Shown: positions 1 to 6,693, numbered from the stretch's first letter. The stretch: DNA of 10,710 nucleotides from JADFOB01 sp964651325 (GCA_964651325.1 CAZYXP010000133.1:1-10710); one strand, 5' to 3'. Made by a program: numbers and translations. The notes: generated from the sequence alone by a model not told the origin.

Positions 1-5
1 CGGCG

Positions 6-73
6 ACGCGTTGCCATCGAAAACGCGTTGCCATCGAAGACGCATTGCCATCGAAACAGCGTTGCCAACCAAA
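6..73. repeat. Four tandem 17-bp direct repeats
   Basis: Units start at 6, 23, 40 and 57. The first two read ACGCGTTGCCATCGAA plus A or G, the third has one further change (CGCATT), and the fourth is more divergent (CAGCGTTGCCAACCAAA). The 17-bp period is not a multiple of three, so each copy falls in a different reading frame. The repetition is therefore at DNA level and does not encode a peptide repeat. The array may extend to the left of the window, because it begins five bases from the edge. Its role is unknown; it could be a minisatellite-like array or a set of protein-binding sites. Confidence 0.8.
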
Positions 74-137
74 CACGGGTCCGCCGCCTCAAGTTGCCGC
101 CCCGTTGTTCGCAGAGCTTTGAGGTTGGCCGTGTTTG
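70..137. other. Two-stage inverted repeat beside the 17-bp array
   Basis: CAAACACGG at 70-78 is perfectly complementary to CCGTGTTTG at 129-137. Inside it, CCTCAA at 87-92 pairs with TTGAGG at 119-124. A transcript, or extruded DNA, could form a 9-bp stem, an asymmetric internal loop and a 6-bp stem with a loop of about 26 nt. It starts inside the last 17-bp repeat unit. No T-run follows, so it is not an intrinsic terminator. Chance complementarity cannot be excluded. Confidence 0.35.
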
Positions 138-434
138 TGGGGGATTCTCACTGGGTAAGAGAGGCTCGCATTCATTCGAAGCGCTGCCGACGCCCCTTGG
201 TGCTTCCATCCGTGTACAACAGCCCGGCGCTCGTGTGAGTGCTCTGCGGCGCATCAGCTAAACCAACCCTGGACAATGCCGCGACCTTACAATCTTGTTA
301 CTTCGCGTTTAGGGATTTCGGGAACAATAGGCTGCGATTTGTCGTTGGTAGGGGTAGAATATGCGCGATACGTTGGCGGGTCTTTGTAGGCCGCCGAATC
401 CGATGGGAAGAAACACGATTTTAGGAGATGCAGA
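138..434. other. Gene-less stretch upstream of the YHS-like gene
   Basis: Short open frames cross this stretch but have no ribosome binding site and no protein-like composition. The part around 285-345 is visibly more AT-rich than its surroundings, as expected of a promoter region. The hexamer TAGAAT at 355-360 is a good -10 candidate for the gene starting at 435, but the -35 position (CTGCGA, 332-337) matches the consensus only partly, so no promoter is called. Confidence 0.4.
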
Positions 435-1079
435 ATGAAGAGTCGTTTATTCGTAGTCGCCCTGATTGGTGCGGTCGTGACGATTGGCAGTCTAAGCGTG
501 AATGCGGTCGCTCAGAACAAGTTCGGGGTCCAGCCACAGCCGGAGGGCGTGGCGATGTGCCCGGTCATGAACGAGCCGGTGAGCTACTTCGTTAGCACGC
601 CAACAGCGGACGGACCCGTCTATTTCTGTTGCAAGGGCTGCATCAAGAAGTTCAAGAAGAACACATCAAAATATGCTGCCAAGGTCGAACGGCAGCGTGC
701 CGTGCTCGCAAAGTTGCCCAAAATTCAGGTGTCCTGCCCGGTGTCCGGAGAAGTTGTGGACTCGGCGGTGACCGTAGACCACAATGGAGAGAAGGTGGCG
801 TTTTGCTGCACGAAGTGCAAGGACAAGTTTCAATCCTACCCCAGTCGGTTCAAGGCCAAACTGGCTGCCAGCTACACCTATCAAACCAAATGCCCGATCA
901 TGGGCGAAGAGATTGACCCCGAGGCGTTTACAGAGTTTAACACGGGCGAGAAGGTGTACTACTGCTGTCCGAAATGTGCCGACAAACTCATTGCGGACCC
1001 GGCCAAATACAACGACAAACTCGTAGAGCAGGGCGTCCACATCGACTGGGAGAAGGCCAAGCCCGTAGAGGGCAAGTAG
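435..1079 (+). CDS. Exported three-module YHS/TRASH-like cysteine-rich protein
   Basis: The 214-residue product starts with a classic signal peptide: MKSR, a hydrophobic stretch at residues 5-22, and a likely cleavage after Ala-Val-Ala (24-26). The mature protein holds three copies of one module. Each has a Cys-Pro pair (C42, C101, C153), followed 23-24 residues later by Cys-Cys-x-x-Cys (65/66/69, 124/125/128, 177/178/181), then a Lys-rich helix such as KFxxxPxKYxxKL. This layout matches YHS/TRASH-type domains, which usually bind a metal ion (copper, zinc or iron) through the cysteines. It ends in a charged tail. The start is well supported: AGGAG at 423-427 lies seven bases before the ATG. 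The gene stands alone and a strong terminator lies 125 bases downstream. Metal binding outside the cytoplasm, in storage, sensing or delivery, is inferred; the metal cannot be read from the sequence. Confidence 0.88.
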   Translation: MKSRLFVVALIGAVVTIGSLSVNAVAQNKFGVQPQPEGVAMCPVMNEPVSYFVSTPTADGPVYFCCKGCIKKFKKNTSKYAAKVERQRAVLAKLPKIQVSCPVSGEVVDSAVTVDHNGEKVAFCCTKCKDKFQSYPSRFKAKLAASYTYQTKCPIMGEEIDPEAFTEFNTGEKVYYCCPKCADKLIADPAKYNDKLVEQGVHIDWEKAKPVEGK

Positions 1080-1203
1080 TTTTTCGTCCCGGCGAAGAGG
1101 CTATTGTTGAATCCGCGGGTTAGGCAGATGGGTGCGAGGAATCGCCGCATTCCAACGCCCGGCCCAAGGGCCCGCCTGCGATGGATTGCACGTGACCGAC
1201 GAT

Positions 1204-1244
1204 GGCGCGGGCGCGTTCGAAAGAGCGCCCCGCGCCTTTTTTTT
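1204..1244 (+). terminator. Rho-independent terminator
   Basis: The arm GGCGCGGGCGC (1204-1214) pairs with GCGCCCCGCGCC (1225-1236) with a single bulged base. The loop is about ten nucleotides and eight consecutive T residues follow (1237-1244). The T-run makes it directional on the + strand. It most likely ends the transcript of the YHS-like gene, although 125 bases separate it from that stop codon. The reverse strand has no matching T-run, so it does not serve the minus-strand gene ending at 1352. Confidence 0.85.
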
Positions 1245-1351
1245 GTGGGGTCGGGTAGCGTCCGCAGCCTGGCATCCGGACGGTGTGGGGACCGGACAAA
1301 CGGAAATGGCGGTTCTGTTTTTCTCAAGGCTTGACCGCGGGGCGGGGGCGG

Positions 1352-1954
1352 CTAGGACATTTGGCGCATGGCTGTGCGGACCAACAACGCCAGTTGACCG
1401 CAGATGAAATCGCGAAACGTTTTCGGATTCAAGCGACGAAGGCTAAGCAGCGGTCCGCTGGCGATCTGGGCTCCGGTGTCGGGCGTGTGGTGGGTCAAGT
1501 GAAAGGCGATCGCCTCGGTCGTCACGGTACCCAGCAGGTCGGTTCGGTAGCCGCTGATGCTGAAGGCGATCTTGAGTTCACGGCCGCCTTGAAGTAGATT
1601 GGACGCATCCATCTCCAACGCAACTTTGGACTTGGCGTATTTTTCGGATAGCTCAACAAAGATCGGGATGTACTCAGCCAGCATGGATTCGCGGAGCTTC
1701 TCGATCGGGTCTGCCTTGGGCGGCTGCTGATCCGGATCGCTGCGGGCCTTCTTTTCTTCAAGCTGATCGAGGAGCAAGTCCAGATCCTGTTCCGGCGGGG
1801 GTTGCTTCCGCGATGCCGGTGCAACGCGACGGACGAGTTGGGCGTATTCGGTTTTTTGCGGTTCTTTGGCCAACTCGGAGGGCTCCCGTTCCGAGGCATC
1901 GCGTACGATCCGCCTCGTTTCTTGTGTGGGCATGCTAATGCCCCACTTTCTCAA
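1352..1954 (-). CDS. Hypothetical protein, 193-200 residues
   Basis: I do not recognise a family. The first 90 residues are highly charged and Pro/Gln-rich (for example QLVRRVAPASRKQPPPEQD, then LLLDQLEEKKAR) and look disordered or coiled. The rest looks folded, alternating helical stretches (LRESMLAEYIPIFVELSEKY) with a probable beta region (KIAFSISGYRTDLLGTVTTEA) and ending in a helix rich in Leu, Arg and Ala. No signal peptide, membrane segment or catalytic motif is visible. Two starts are possible: TTG at 1954, which overlaps the stop of a small upstream ORF (ATTGA), and ATG at 1933 seven codons later. Neither has a strong Shine-Dalgarno sequence. Codon use and composition are better than in any opposing frame, so I take it as a real gene of unknown function. 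Confidence 0.65.
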   Translation of the reverse strand: MRKWGISMPTQETRRIVRDASEREPSELAKEPQKTEYAQLVRRVAPASRKQPPPEQDLDLLLDQLEEKKARSDPDQQPPKADPIEKLRESMLAEYIPIFVELSEKYAKSKVALEMDASNLLQGGRELKIAFSISGYRTDLLGTVTTEAIAFHLTHHTPDTGAQIASGPLLSLRRLNPKTFRDFICGQLALLVRTAMRQMS

Positions 1955-2076
1955 TGATTATCTTCGGGGATCGGCACGAGGCGCTTGAGCCATGTCACGA
2001 GGAACTTGAGCGTCCGATACATGACAACCCACCGGGTGACGGCCTCGGAAAGCCCGGTTGCTTGGGCCCATCGCAC
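1951..2076 (-). CDS. Possible small ORF (41 codons) coupled to the downstream gene
   Basis: Reading leftwards from a GTG at 2076, a 41-codon frame ends in TGA at 1951-1953. It overlaps the TTG start at 1954 of the next gene by the ATTGA arrangement typical of translational coupling. The peptide begins MRWAQATGLSEAVTRW, contains the amphipathic aromatic stretch VVMYRTLKFLVTWLKRLV, and ends PIPEDNH. An in-frame TAA lies just upstream (2088-2090), so the frame cannot be longer. No good ribosome binding site precedes the GTG; an internal ATG giving 23 residues has a weak GGTGGG in front. It may be a small membrane-associated peptide, the tail of a decayed gene, or chance. Confidence 0.35.
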   Translation of the reverse strand: MRWAQATGLSEAVTRWVVMYRTLKFLVTWLKRLVPIPEDNH

Positions 2077-2378
2077 CTGGTACAGGCTTTAAGTGTCAGT
2101 GACTAAACAACGGAGCCCAACCTGGCCGTAGAAGGGCGAGGACAACTGGAGGTGCACGCAGCCCCATGATGTGAAGCTCGCGCTGGAGCCTGCATTCTCG
2201 ATGGCTGCATCCCAATCCGGCGATCCCCGTTTCAGCAATCAAACGATCGGCGCGGCCACAATCAGGCGATTCGGCAACACCGACCTATAACGATTGCCCC
2301 AGTTCCGGCGCCCGAGGGGACGCGAGCATGAAAAGCCATGCACCCCAATCTGATAGTGCCGAGAACGGACGCCCCTCG
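2077..2378. other. Intergenic stretch without a recognisable gene
   Basis: About 300 bases lie between the minus-strand small ORF and the promoter of the kinase gene. I find no open frame with a ribosome binding site, no tRNA-like or rRNA-like segment and no T-run hairpin. As the gap between two divergent transcription units it should also contain the promoter of the minus-strand unit, but no convincing -35/-10 pair stands out for it. Confidence 0.4.
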
Positions 2379-2407
2379 TTGACACTGCATGCAAGCGACC
2401 CTACGAT
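2379..2407 (+). promoter_or_regulatory. Sigma70-type promoter for the FHA-GAF kinase gene
   Basis: A perfect -35 hexamer TTGACA (2379-2384) is followed by a 17-bp spacer and a -10 hexamer TACGAT (2402-2407). The -10 keeps the important first, second, fifth and sixth positions. It is correctly placed about 100 bp before the GTG start at 2505, which leaves a 5' leader of roughly 90 nt. Activity is inferred from consensus only. Confidence 0.65.
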
Positions 2408-2504
2408 CTATCGAGTCGAAATGTGCATTTTACCTATCGGGCGTTGCGCGGTTTTGCGACCCTTCAGGTTGGACGGGCTACGGATGCCTTGAGGGGTTCT
2501 TATT

Positions 2505-4178
2505 GTGCCCACGTTGCATGTGCTACAAGGTCCGGACAAAGGACGCACGTATGAAACGCCCGATGAGGCTACGCGCATCGGGCGCCATACCGATCAAATC
2601 CAACTTTCCGATGACAGCACGTCGCGCCACCATGCGGAATTGCGCCCCGAAAACGGCGGGTGGGTGCTTGTTGACCTGAATAGTTCCAACGGGACGTTCC
2701 TCAACGGCCAGCGCATCGTCAATCCGGCGCCCATCAAACACGGGGATCAGATCAAGGTCGGATCCAGCCTGCTGGTGTTCAGCGGCGATGAGGACCCCGG
2801 CGGATTTGGGGGCCAGACGATTCGTGATCTGGTGGACCTCGACATGAGTGGGGCTGCGGGCGGTTCTTCGATTCTCGCGGCGATCAACGGGTCGGAAGAC
2901 AGCGTGATTCTCCAGCCGCCCGAAACGGCTGATGCCGTGGCGGCGTGGAACGTCGTTTATCGTGTGGCCGAAATGGTCGGCGCGGTGCATTCCATCGAGC
3001 CCTTCCTGGAACGTGTGGCCGACATTTTGTTCGACAATTTGATCGTGGATCATCTCGTGCTGTTGATGGCCGAGTCTGCAGACGACCAGACGCTCAAACC
3101 GACGGTCGTGCGTTTTCGCTCTAGAGATCGCAAACGCCAACGTCCGAAAATCTTCACGTCCGAAACGATCATCAAGCACGTGATGGACACAAAGGAGGGG
3201 CTCCTTTGTGCGAACGCGATGACCGACGCCCGATTCGGGAGCGAGAATCCACAGGACAGCATTCATCGGCTCGGATTGCGTAGCACGATTTGTGTGCCGG
3301 TGGTTGTCCACGATTCCGTGCAGGGGGTGTTTCATCTGGATTGCTCGATGTCCAACCATACGTATTCCCAAGAACAGCTTCGTCTGGTGGTCGCGATTGG
3401 ACGCTTGGCGGGCATGGCGATTGAAAACATGAGGCTCCTGGAGTCCCGCATGCGGCATGAGCGGCTTGCCGCTGCCGGGGAGACCGTCGCCTACCTTTCG
3501 CATCATATCCGCAACATCCTCCAAGGCATGCAGGGCGGTGCGGAGGTTTTGGAGTTGGGCCTACAAAGGGATTCGCTCGAGTCCGCGCGGACGGGGTGGG
3601 GTATGGTTCATCGGAACCTCGATCGCATTTACCAACTGACACTCAACATGCTGACGTTCAGCAAGGATCGGCAAGCGCGCATCGAGACCGTTCAGCTCAA
3701 TCGTATTGTTGAGGACGTGATCACGCTTGCCCAGTCCAAGGCGGACGAAAAAGGTGTCATGATTCTGGCAGAGTTGGACGATCTGCCCGCCATTCCCTTG
3801 GATCCGGACGGCATCCATCAGGTGGCCCACAACATCCTTCTCAACGCGATACAGGCGTGCCCTGAGCCGGGCGGCCGCGTAAACCTGCGGACCACCTTTG
3901 ATCCAACCGGCAGCGTCGTGCTTCTATCCATCAGCGACAATGGGCCCGGCATCCCCGATCAAGCCAGGGAGTCTATTTTTCACGCATTTCATTCAGCCAA
4001 AGGACACGCGGGAACCGGATTGGGCTTGGCGGCCGCCAAGAAGATCATCAAGGAACTTCAGGGCTCCATTCAAGTCAAGAGTACGATCGACGAGGGGAGC
4101 GTGTTTGAAGTAACCCTCCGGACCACCCATGAGAAACTCGCCGATAGCGGCAAGACGCACGGCCCGATGCCCGAATAA
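2505..4178 (+). CDS. FHA-GAF sensor histidine kinase
   Basis: The 557-residue cytoplasmic protein has no membrane segment. Residues 1-95 form an FHA domain with the phosphothreonine-binding signature: GR (26-27), SRHH (40-43) and NSSNGTFLNG (59-68). Residues of about 146-306 form a GAF domain. The kinase core follows: H-box SHHIRNILQG with phosphoacceptor His333, N-box with Asn447, G1 box DNGPGIP from Asp478, and G2 box GTGLGL at 503-508. The residue after the phosphoacceptor is His rather than the usual Glu/Asp, and Ile replaces the H-box proline; I recall similar H-boxes in planctomycete FHA kinases. The GTG start has GAGGGG (2491-2496) eight bases upstream. No receiver domain is attached and no cognate response regulator with an intact receiver is in the window. 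Input is probably a phosphoprotein plus a GAF ligand, inferred from the domain families. Confidence 0.9.
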   Translation: MPTLHVLQGPDKGRTYETPDEATRIGRHTDQIQLSDDSTSRHHAELRPENGGWVLVDLNSSNGTFLNGQRIVNPAPIKHGDQIKVGSSLLVFSGDEDPGGFGGQTIRDLVDLDMSGAAGGSSILAAINGSEDSVILQPPETADAVAAWNVVYRVAEMVGAVHSIEPFLERVADILFDNLIVDHLVLLMAESADDQTLKPTVVRFRSRDRKRQRPKIFTSETIIKHVMDTKEGLLCANAMTDARFGSENPQDSIHRLGLRSTICVPVVVHDSVQGVFHLDCSMSNHTYSQEQLRLVVAIGRLAGMAIENMRLLESRMRHERLAAAGETVAYLSHHIRNILQGMQGGAEVLELGLQRDSLESARTGWGMVHRNLDRIYQLTLNMLTFSKDRQARIETVQLNRIVEDVITLAQSKADEKGVMILAELDDLPAIPLDPDGIHQVAHNILLNAIQACPEPGGRVNLRTTFDPTGSVVLLSISDNGPGIPDQARESIFHAFHSAKGHAGTGLGLAAAKKIIKELQGSIQVKSTIDEGSVFEVTLRTTHEKLADSGKTHGPMPE

Positions 4179-4479
4179 CCTGCTGTAGCGTCAGTCCTTA
4201 AGGGCAACGGACGCTCATTCGGCAGGCGCGTGCATGCCGGGGCCACGGCCTGATACGTCCGAATCTCCCTTAGATAGAACAGTGCATGAGCATCCGGCGT
4301 CCGATACGCCTTCATGGCTGGGTCCAAGTGCGCCGTTTGCGTCCGGATCGTCGGCGCAAACGAGAAGGCCCGCGTTGGCCCTACCGATACAAAACGATAG
4401 TGAGCTGTGACGTCCGGTGCCTTGGCCGGGCGTCTGTTCGATTCAAGCATGCGGTGTTCGGGAGTGGGGGAGTTCGGTA
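4179..4479. promoter_or_regulatory. 300-bp spacer with hairpins and phased CGTCCG hexamers
   Basis: Just after the kinase stop, AGCGTC (4187-4192) can pair with GACGCT (4210-4215) around an inner CCTTAAGG palindrome (4196-4203). There is no T-run, so termination is doubtful. A perfect 8-bp inverted repeat CGTTTGCG/CGCAAACG sits at 4334-4341 and 4355-4362. The hexamer CGTCCG occurs at 4256, 4298, 4340 and 4411, and its complement CGGACG at 4208. The first three direct copies are exactly 42 bp apart. The spacer probably contains the promoter of the downstream gene, but I see no good -35/-10 pair. Confidence 0.4.
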
Positions 4480-6072
4480 ATGCGTCCTCAGATTGATAAC
4501 ATTCTACTTATTGAGCCCGACGGTGCGCGACAGGCACTGTGGCTTATGGCGCTGCTCGACGCGTTTCCCGCGGCCAACGTCGAACCGGTCGCGACAAGCG
4601 CCGAGGTTCAGCGTGCCGTGGAGTCCGTCCGCGTTGAAGCGGGGGGGACGCCATTCGATTGCGTGCTGTTGCGCGACGACCTTCCGGGAACAGCCTCTGG
4701 GGACACGGCACGTCGGCTGCGGGCGATGGGAGTCTGTTGTCCGGTAATTGTGTTGTCTGACGCTGAAGAAGTAGCCGATTCCCCGGCCGGCGGGCCGCGC
4801 CGCGAGACCGGTTGTCTTTCGCGGCATCATGTCCTAGATGGTCGTGTCCTTGAATCGCGGATCGTACGGGCGGTCACCAACGCCCCCAAGATCGCGAGCA
4901 AGGTCGATAGGATCAATCAACGCGCCACGCGGGCGAGTGCGCGGGCGTACATCGACCCGCTAACGGGCCTGGCCGACCGTGGCGCTTTGCGACGGTACTT
5001 GAGTGCCGCCGGCGAGGATTGGGTCGATCGAGCACCTTGGGCGTTTATGACCGTAGACGCGAGCGATCTGGGAACGATCAACCATCGGCATGGTTTTGCG
5101 GCGGGCGACAAGATGCTGCGCGTCATCGCCGGGCATCTTCAGAGATTGAGTGAGGCCGGCGATTTCGTGAGCCGCCACCGCAGCGGTGAATTCCTCATCA
5201 TCAAGCCCGTCGAAGGACTTGGGGCGGCTATGCGATGGGCCGAAACCTTTCAAGATCAGCTCAGCGGGACACCGATTTCAATTTCGAGCGGTTGCTTGCC
5301 TGTCCGCGCATCGATCGGCGCGGTTTTGGCATTCGGACCCTCCACCTCGGTGCGTGCGATTCATCGATCTCGGCAGGCGGCGCACTGTGCCAAACGATGC
5401 AGCGGCAGCCGGATCGCCACTTGGTCCATGGTCCAGTTTGAGCGGACTGCTCCGCCCAGCGCCGAGGCCATACCGGAGAGGTTCGAGCGGAGCCTTCAGG
5501 GCTTTCTCAGCACGTGGCAGGGACGAATCGGGCCGACAAAAAGCATTCATCTAACTACCCATGCCGAGTTCGTTAGCTCCATGGCGGTTCGACTTGGCAA
5601 GGCGTTGGGGTTGCAGTCGGAGGACATCCGGCGTCTGCGCCTGGCAGGACTTTGTCATGACCTTGGAAAGTTTTTGGTTCCCGAGCAGGTTCTTTGCAAG
5701 AGCGAGCGGCTCACGGAGGAAGAACGAGGTTTGCTTTGTCGCCACGCCCCCGACGGTGCCGACATGGCCCGCCTGCTCGGCGCTGACGCCCGGACGACCG
5801 AACTTGTCCGCTACCATCATGCCCGTTTTGATGGCGCGGGCGGCGCCGATCGCATCGAGAACGTACCCTTGGGAGCGCATATCCTTTGCGTTGCCGATGC
5901 GTTTGTCACGATGACCTCGCATCGACCCTACAAGCGAACCCGAACGTTTGCCGATGCGTTGCGCGAGCTTCAAAGTGAAAGCGGCCGACAATTCGCCCCT
6001 GCGGTTGTTGACGCCTTGCCCGTGGCGTTACTCGCCGAACCACGCGAAGCATCAATTCCCGGATCCTGCTAG
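4480..6072 (+). CDS. Pseudo-receiver / degenerate GGDEF / HD-GYP protein
   Basis: I start the gene at the ATG at 4480 (530 residues) because GGGGGAG (4466-4472) lies seven bases upstream; an in-frame ATG at 4417 would only add an unlikely leader. Residues 6-125 resemble a receiver domain (ILLIEPD, then CVLLRDDLPG), but the phosphoacceptor Asp is Arg65, one acidic-pocket residue is Pro13 and the conserved Lys is missing. Residues 155-325 form a GGDEF domain (DPLTGLADRGALRRYL) whose signature reads RSGEF (234-238), so cyclase activity is doubtful. Residues of about 345-515 form an HD-GYP phosphodiesterase domain with the metal ligands kept: CHDLGK (His393-Asp394), RHAPDG, HHARFDG (from His446) and VADAFVTMTSHRPYKR. 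The GYP triplet itself is GGA (454-456 region). Hydrolysis of cyclic-di-GMP is inferred. It follows the FHA kinase gene after a 300-bp spacer and probably has its own promoter. Confidence 0.88.
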   Translation: MRPQIDNILLIEPDGARQALWLMALLDAFPAANVEPVATSAEVQRAVESVRVEAGGTPFDCVLLRDDLPGTASGDTARRLRAMGVCCPVIVLSDAEEVADSPAGGPRRETGCLSRHHVLDGRVLESRIVRAVTNAPKIASKVDRINQRATRASARAYIDPLTGLADRGALRRYLSAAGEDWVDRAPWAFMTVDASDLGTINHRHGFAAGDKMLRVIAGHLQRLSEAGDFVSRHRSGEFLIIKPVEGLGAAMRWAETFQDQLSGTPISISSGCLPVRASIGAVLAFGPSTSVRAIHRSRQAAHCAKRCSGSRIATWSMVQFERTAPPSAEAIPERFERSLQGFLSTWQGRIGPTKSIHLTTHAEFVSSMAVRLGKALGLQSEDIRRLRLAGLCHDLGKFLVPEQVLCKSERLTEEERGLLCRHAPDGADMARLLGADARTTELVRYHHARFDGAGGADRIENVPLGAHILCVADAFVTMTSHRPYKRTRTFADALRELQSESGRQFAPAVVDALPVALLAEPREASIPGSC

Positions 6073-6128
6073 CACAGCGATTCCAACAGATCGAACGTAG
6101 CCACAGCGTGTCCGTTGGGGAGTGGAGA

Positions 6129-6142
6129 GGCGTGCGCACGCC
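6129..6142. repeat. Perfect 14-bp palindrome
   Basis: GGCGTGCGCACGCC is identical to its reverse complement. It lies 57 bp after the stop of the HD-GYP gene. As RNA it would give a 5-bp stem with a 4-nt loop and no T-run. As DNA it could be an operator for a dimeric regulator. Confidence 0.5.
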
Positions 6143-6321
6143 AAGCCGCTTTCTGGCAACGTTGTTTACGCACTGCAGAGTCGCGTTCACACGAGTTGCC
6201 GTTGAAGTGCCTGTCGAAAAACTTGACTGGAGGTGCTGTGTGGCGACGTGGCTGGTGCGCTCTTTAACATGTAGGCGCGTACTCGTAGCCTGACCGTCAT
6301 GGTATTGGCAGTGGTCCACAT

Positions 6322-6349
6322 GGGGGCTGACGGGTGGGGGCTGACGGGC
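6322..6349. repeat. 14-bp tandem duplication
   Basis: GGGGGCTGACGGGT at 6322-6335 is followed directly by GGGGGCTGACGGGC at 6336-6349, with only the last base differing. It is a short duplication in non-coding DNA, with no evident function. Confidence 0.7.
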
Positions 6350-6693
6350 GCGGCCCGGATTCAGGAATGACCATGCGACTCTAGATCACTCCTCTGCGGC
6401 AACGAAAAGCACTGTCGTGGCGGTCGGGCGGCCCGATCGCCAAAGGGTTATCGCGGCTGCCAATAAATCAGACTCGCCGCGCCCAAGAAAACGCAACTTC
6501 GGGCGCGCTCGGCGCCGCCATTCTCGGAAGGTCTCATACCATTTCGTCCACGTTTGAGCTTGGTTTATCCATTGCAGAACGCCGTGAAACTCGCCGAATA
6601 CCTTGCACGGGTGAGCAGGGCACACGGCCGGACGCGTGTTCCGGCAGGATGGGTCGAAGGCCCGGCAGCCACGAGAATCAAGGAGGGAGTCGT

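Larger units (their letters stand above)
6073..6693. other. 620-base gene-less stretch with palindrome and hairpins
   Basis: No convincing gene is present on either strand. A minus-strand frame entering from 6865 is open but mostly mirrors the + strand gene, and it lacks a ribosome binding site. The stretch holds a perfect 14-bp palindrome (6129-6142), a 14-bp direct repeat (6322-6349), and overlapping hairpin arms at 6622-6645, about 35 bases before the next gene's ribosome binding site. A GGAGG at 6230-6234 precedes a GTG that opens only a 17-codon frame. I recognise no tRNA or known riboswitch; a cyclic-di-GMP GEMM core was looked for and not found. Confidence 0.4.

Noticed and set aside
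6..73. CRISPR array
   Set aside because: The 17-bp units are directly adjacent with no spacers, and no cas gene is present.
1..261. Open frame from the window edge, possible 3' end of an upstream gene
   Set aside because: The frame reads through the 17-bp repeats in shifting phase and gives an Arg/Ser/Pro-rich sequence without protein-like features.
1300..1351. Terminator for the minus-strand gene ending at 1352
   Set aside because: Only a weak TCAAG/CTTGA pairing is present, and the T-run lies on the wrong strand for that gene.
2523..3524. Long minus-strand open frame of 333 codons opposite the kinase gene
   Set aside because: It is an antisense shadow of the well-supported FHA-GAF region and is rich in His/Arg, as mirror frames of GC-rich genes are. 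It has no recognisable domain.
4070..4450. Minus-strand 126-codon frame across the spacer between the two signalling genes
   Set aside because: It overlaps the 3' end of the kinase gene, has no ribosome binding site before its ATG, and resembles no family. Part of it covers otherwise gene-less DNA, so a decayed gene is not fully excluded.
4417..4479. Upstream ATG start for the HD-GYP protein
   Set aside because: The extra 21 residues do not resemble a receiver N-terminus, and the ATG at 4480 has GGGGGAG at ideal spacing.
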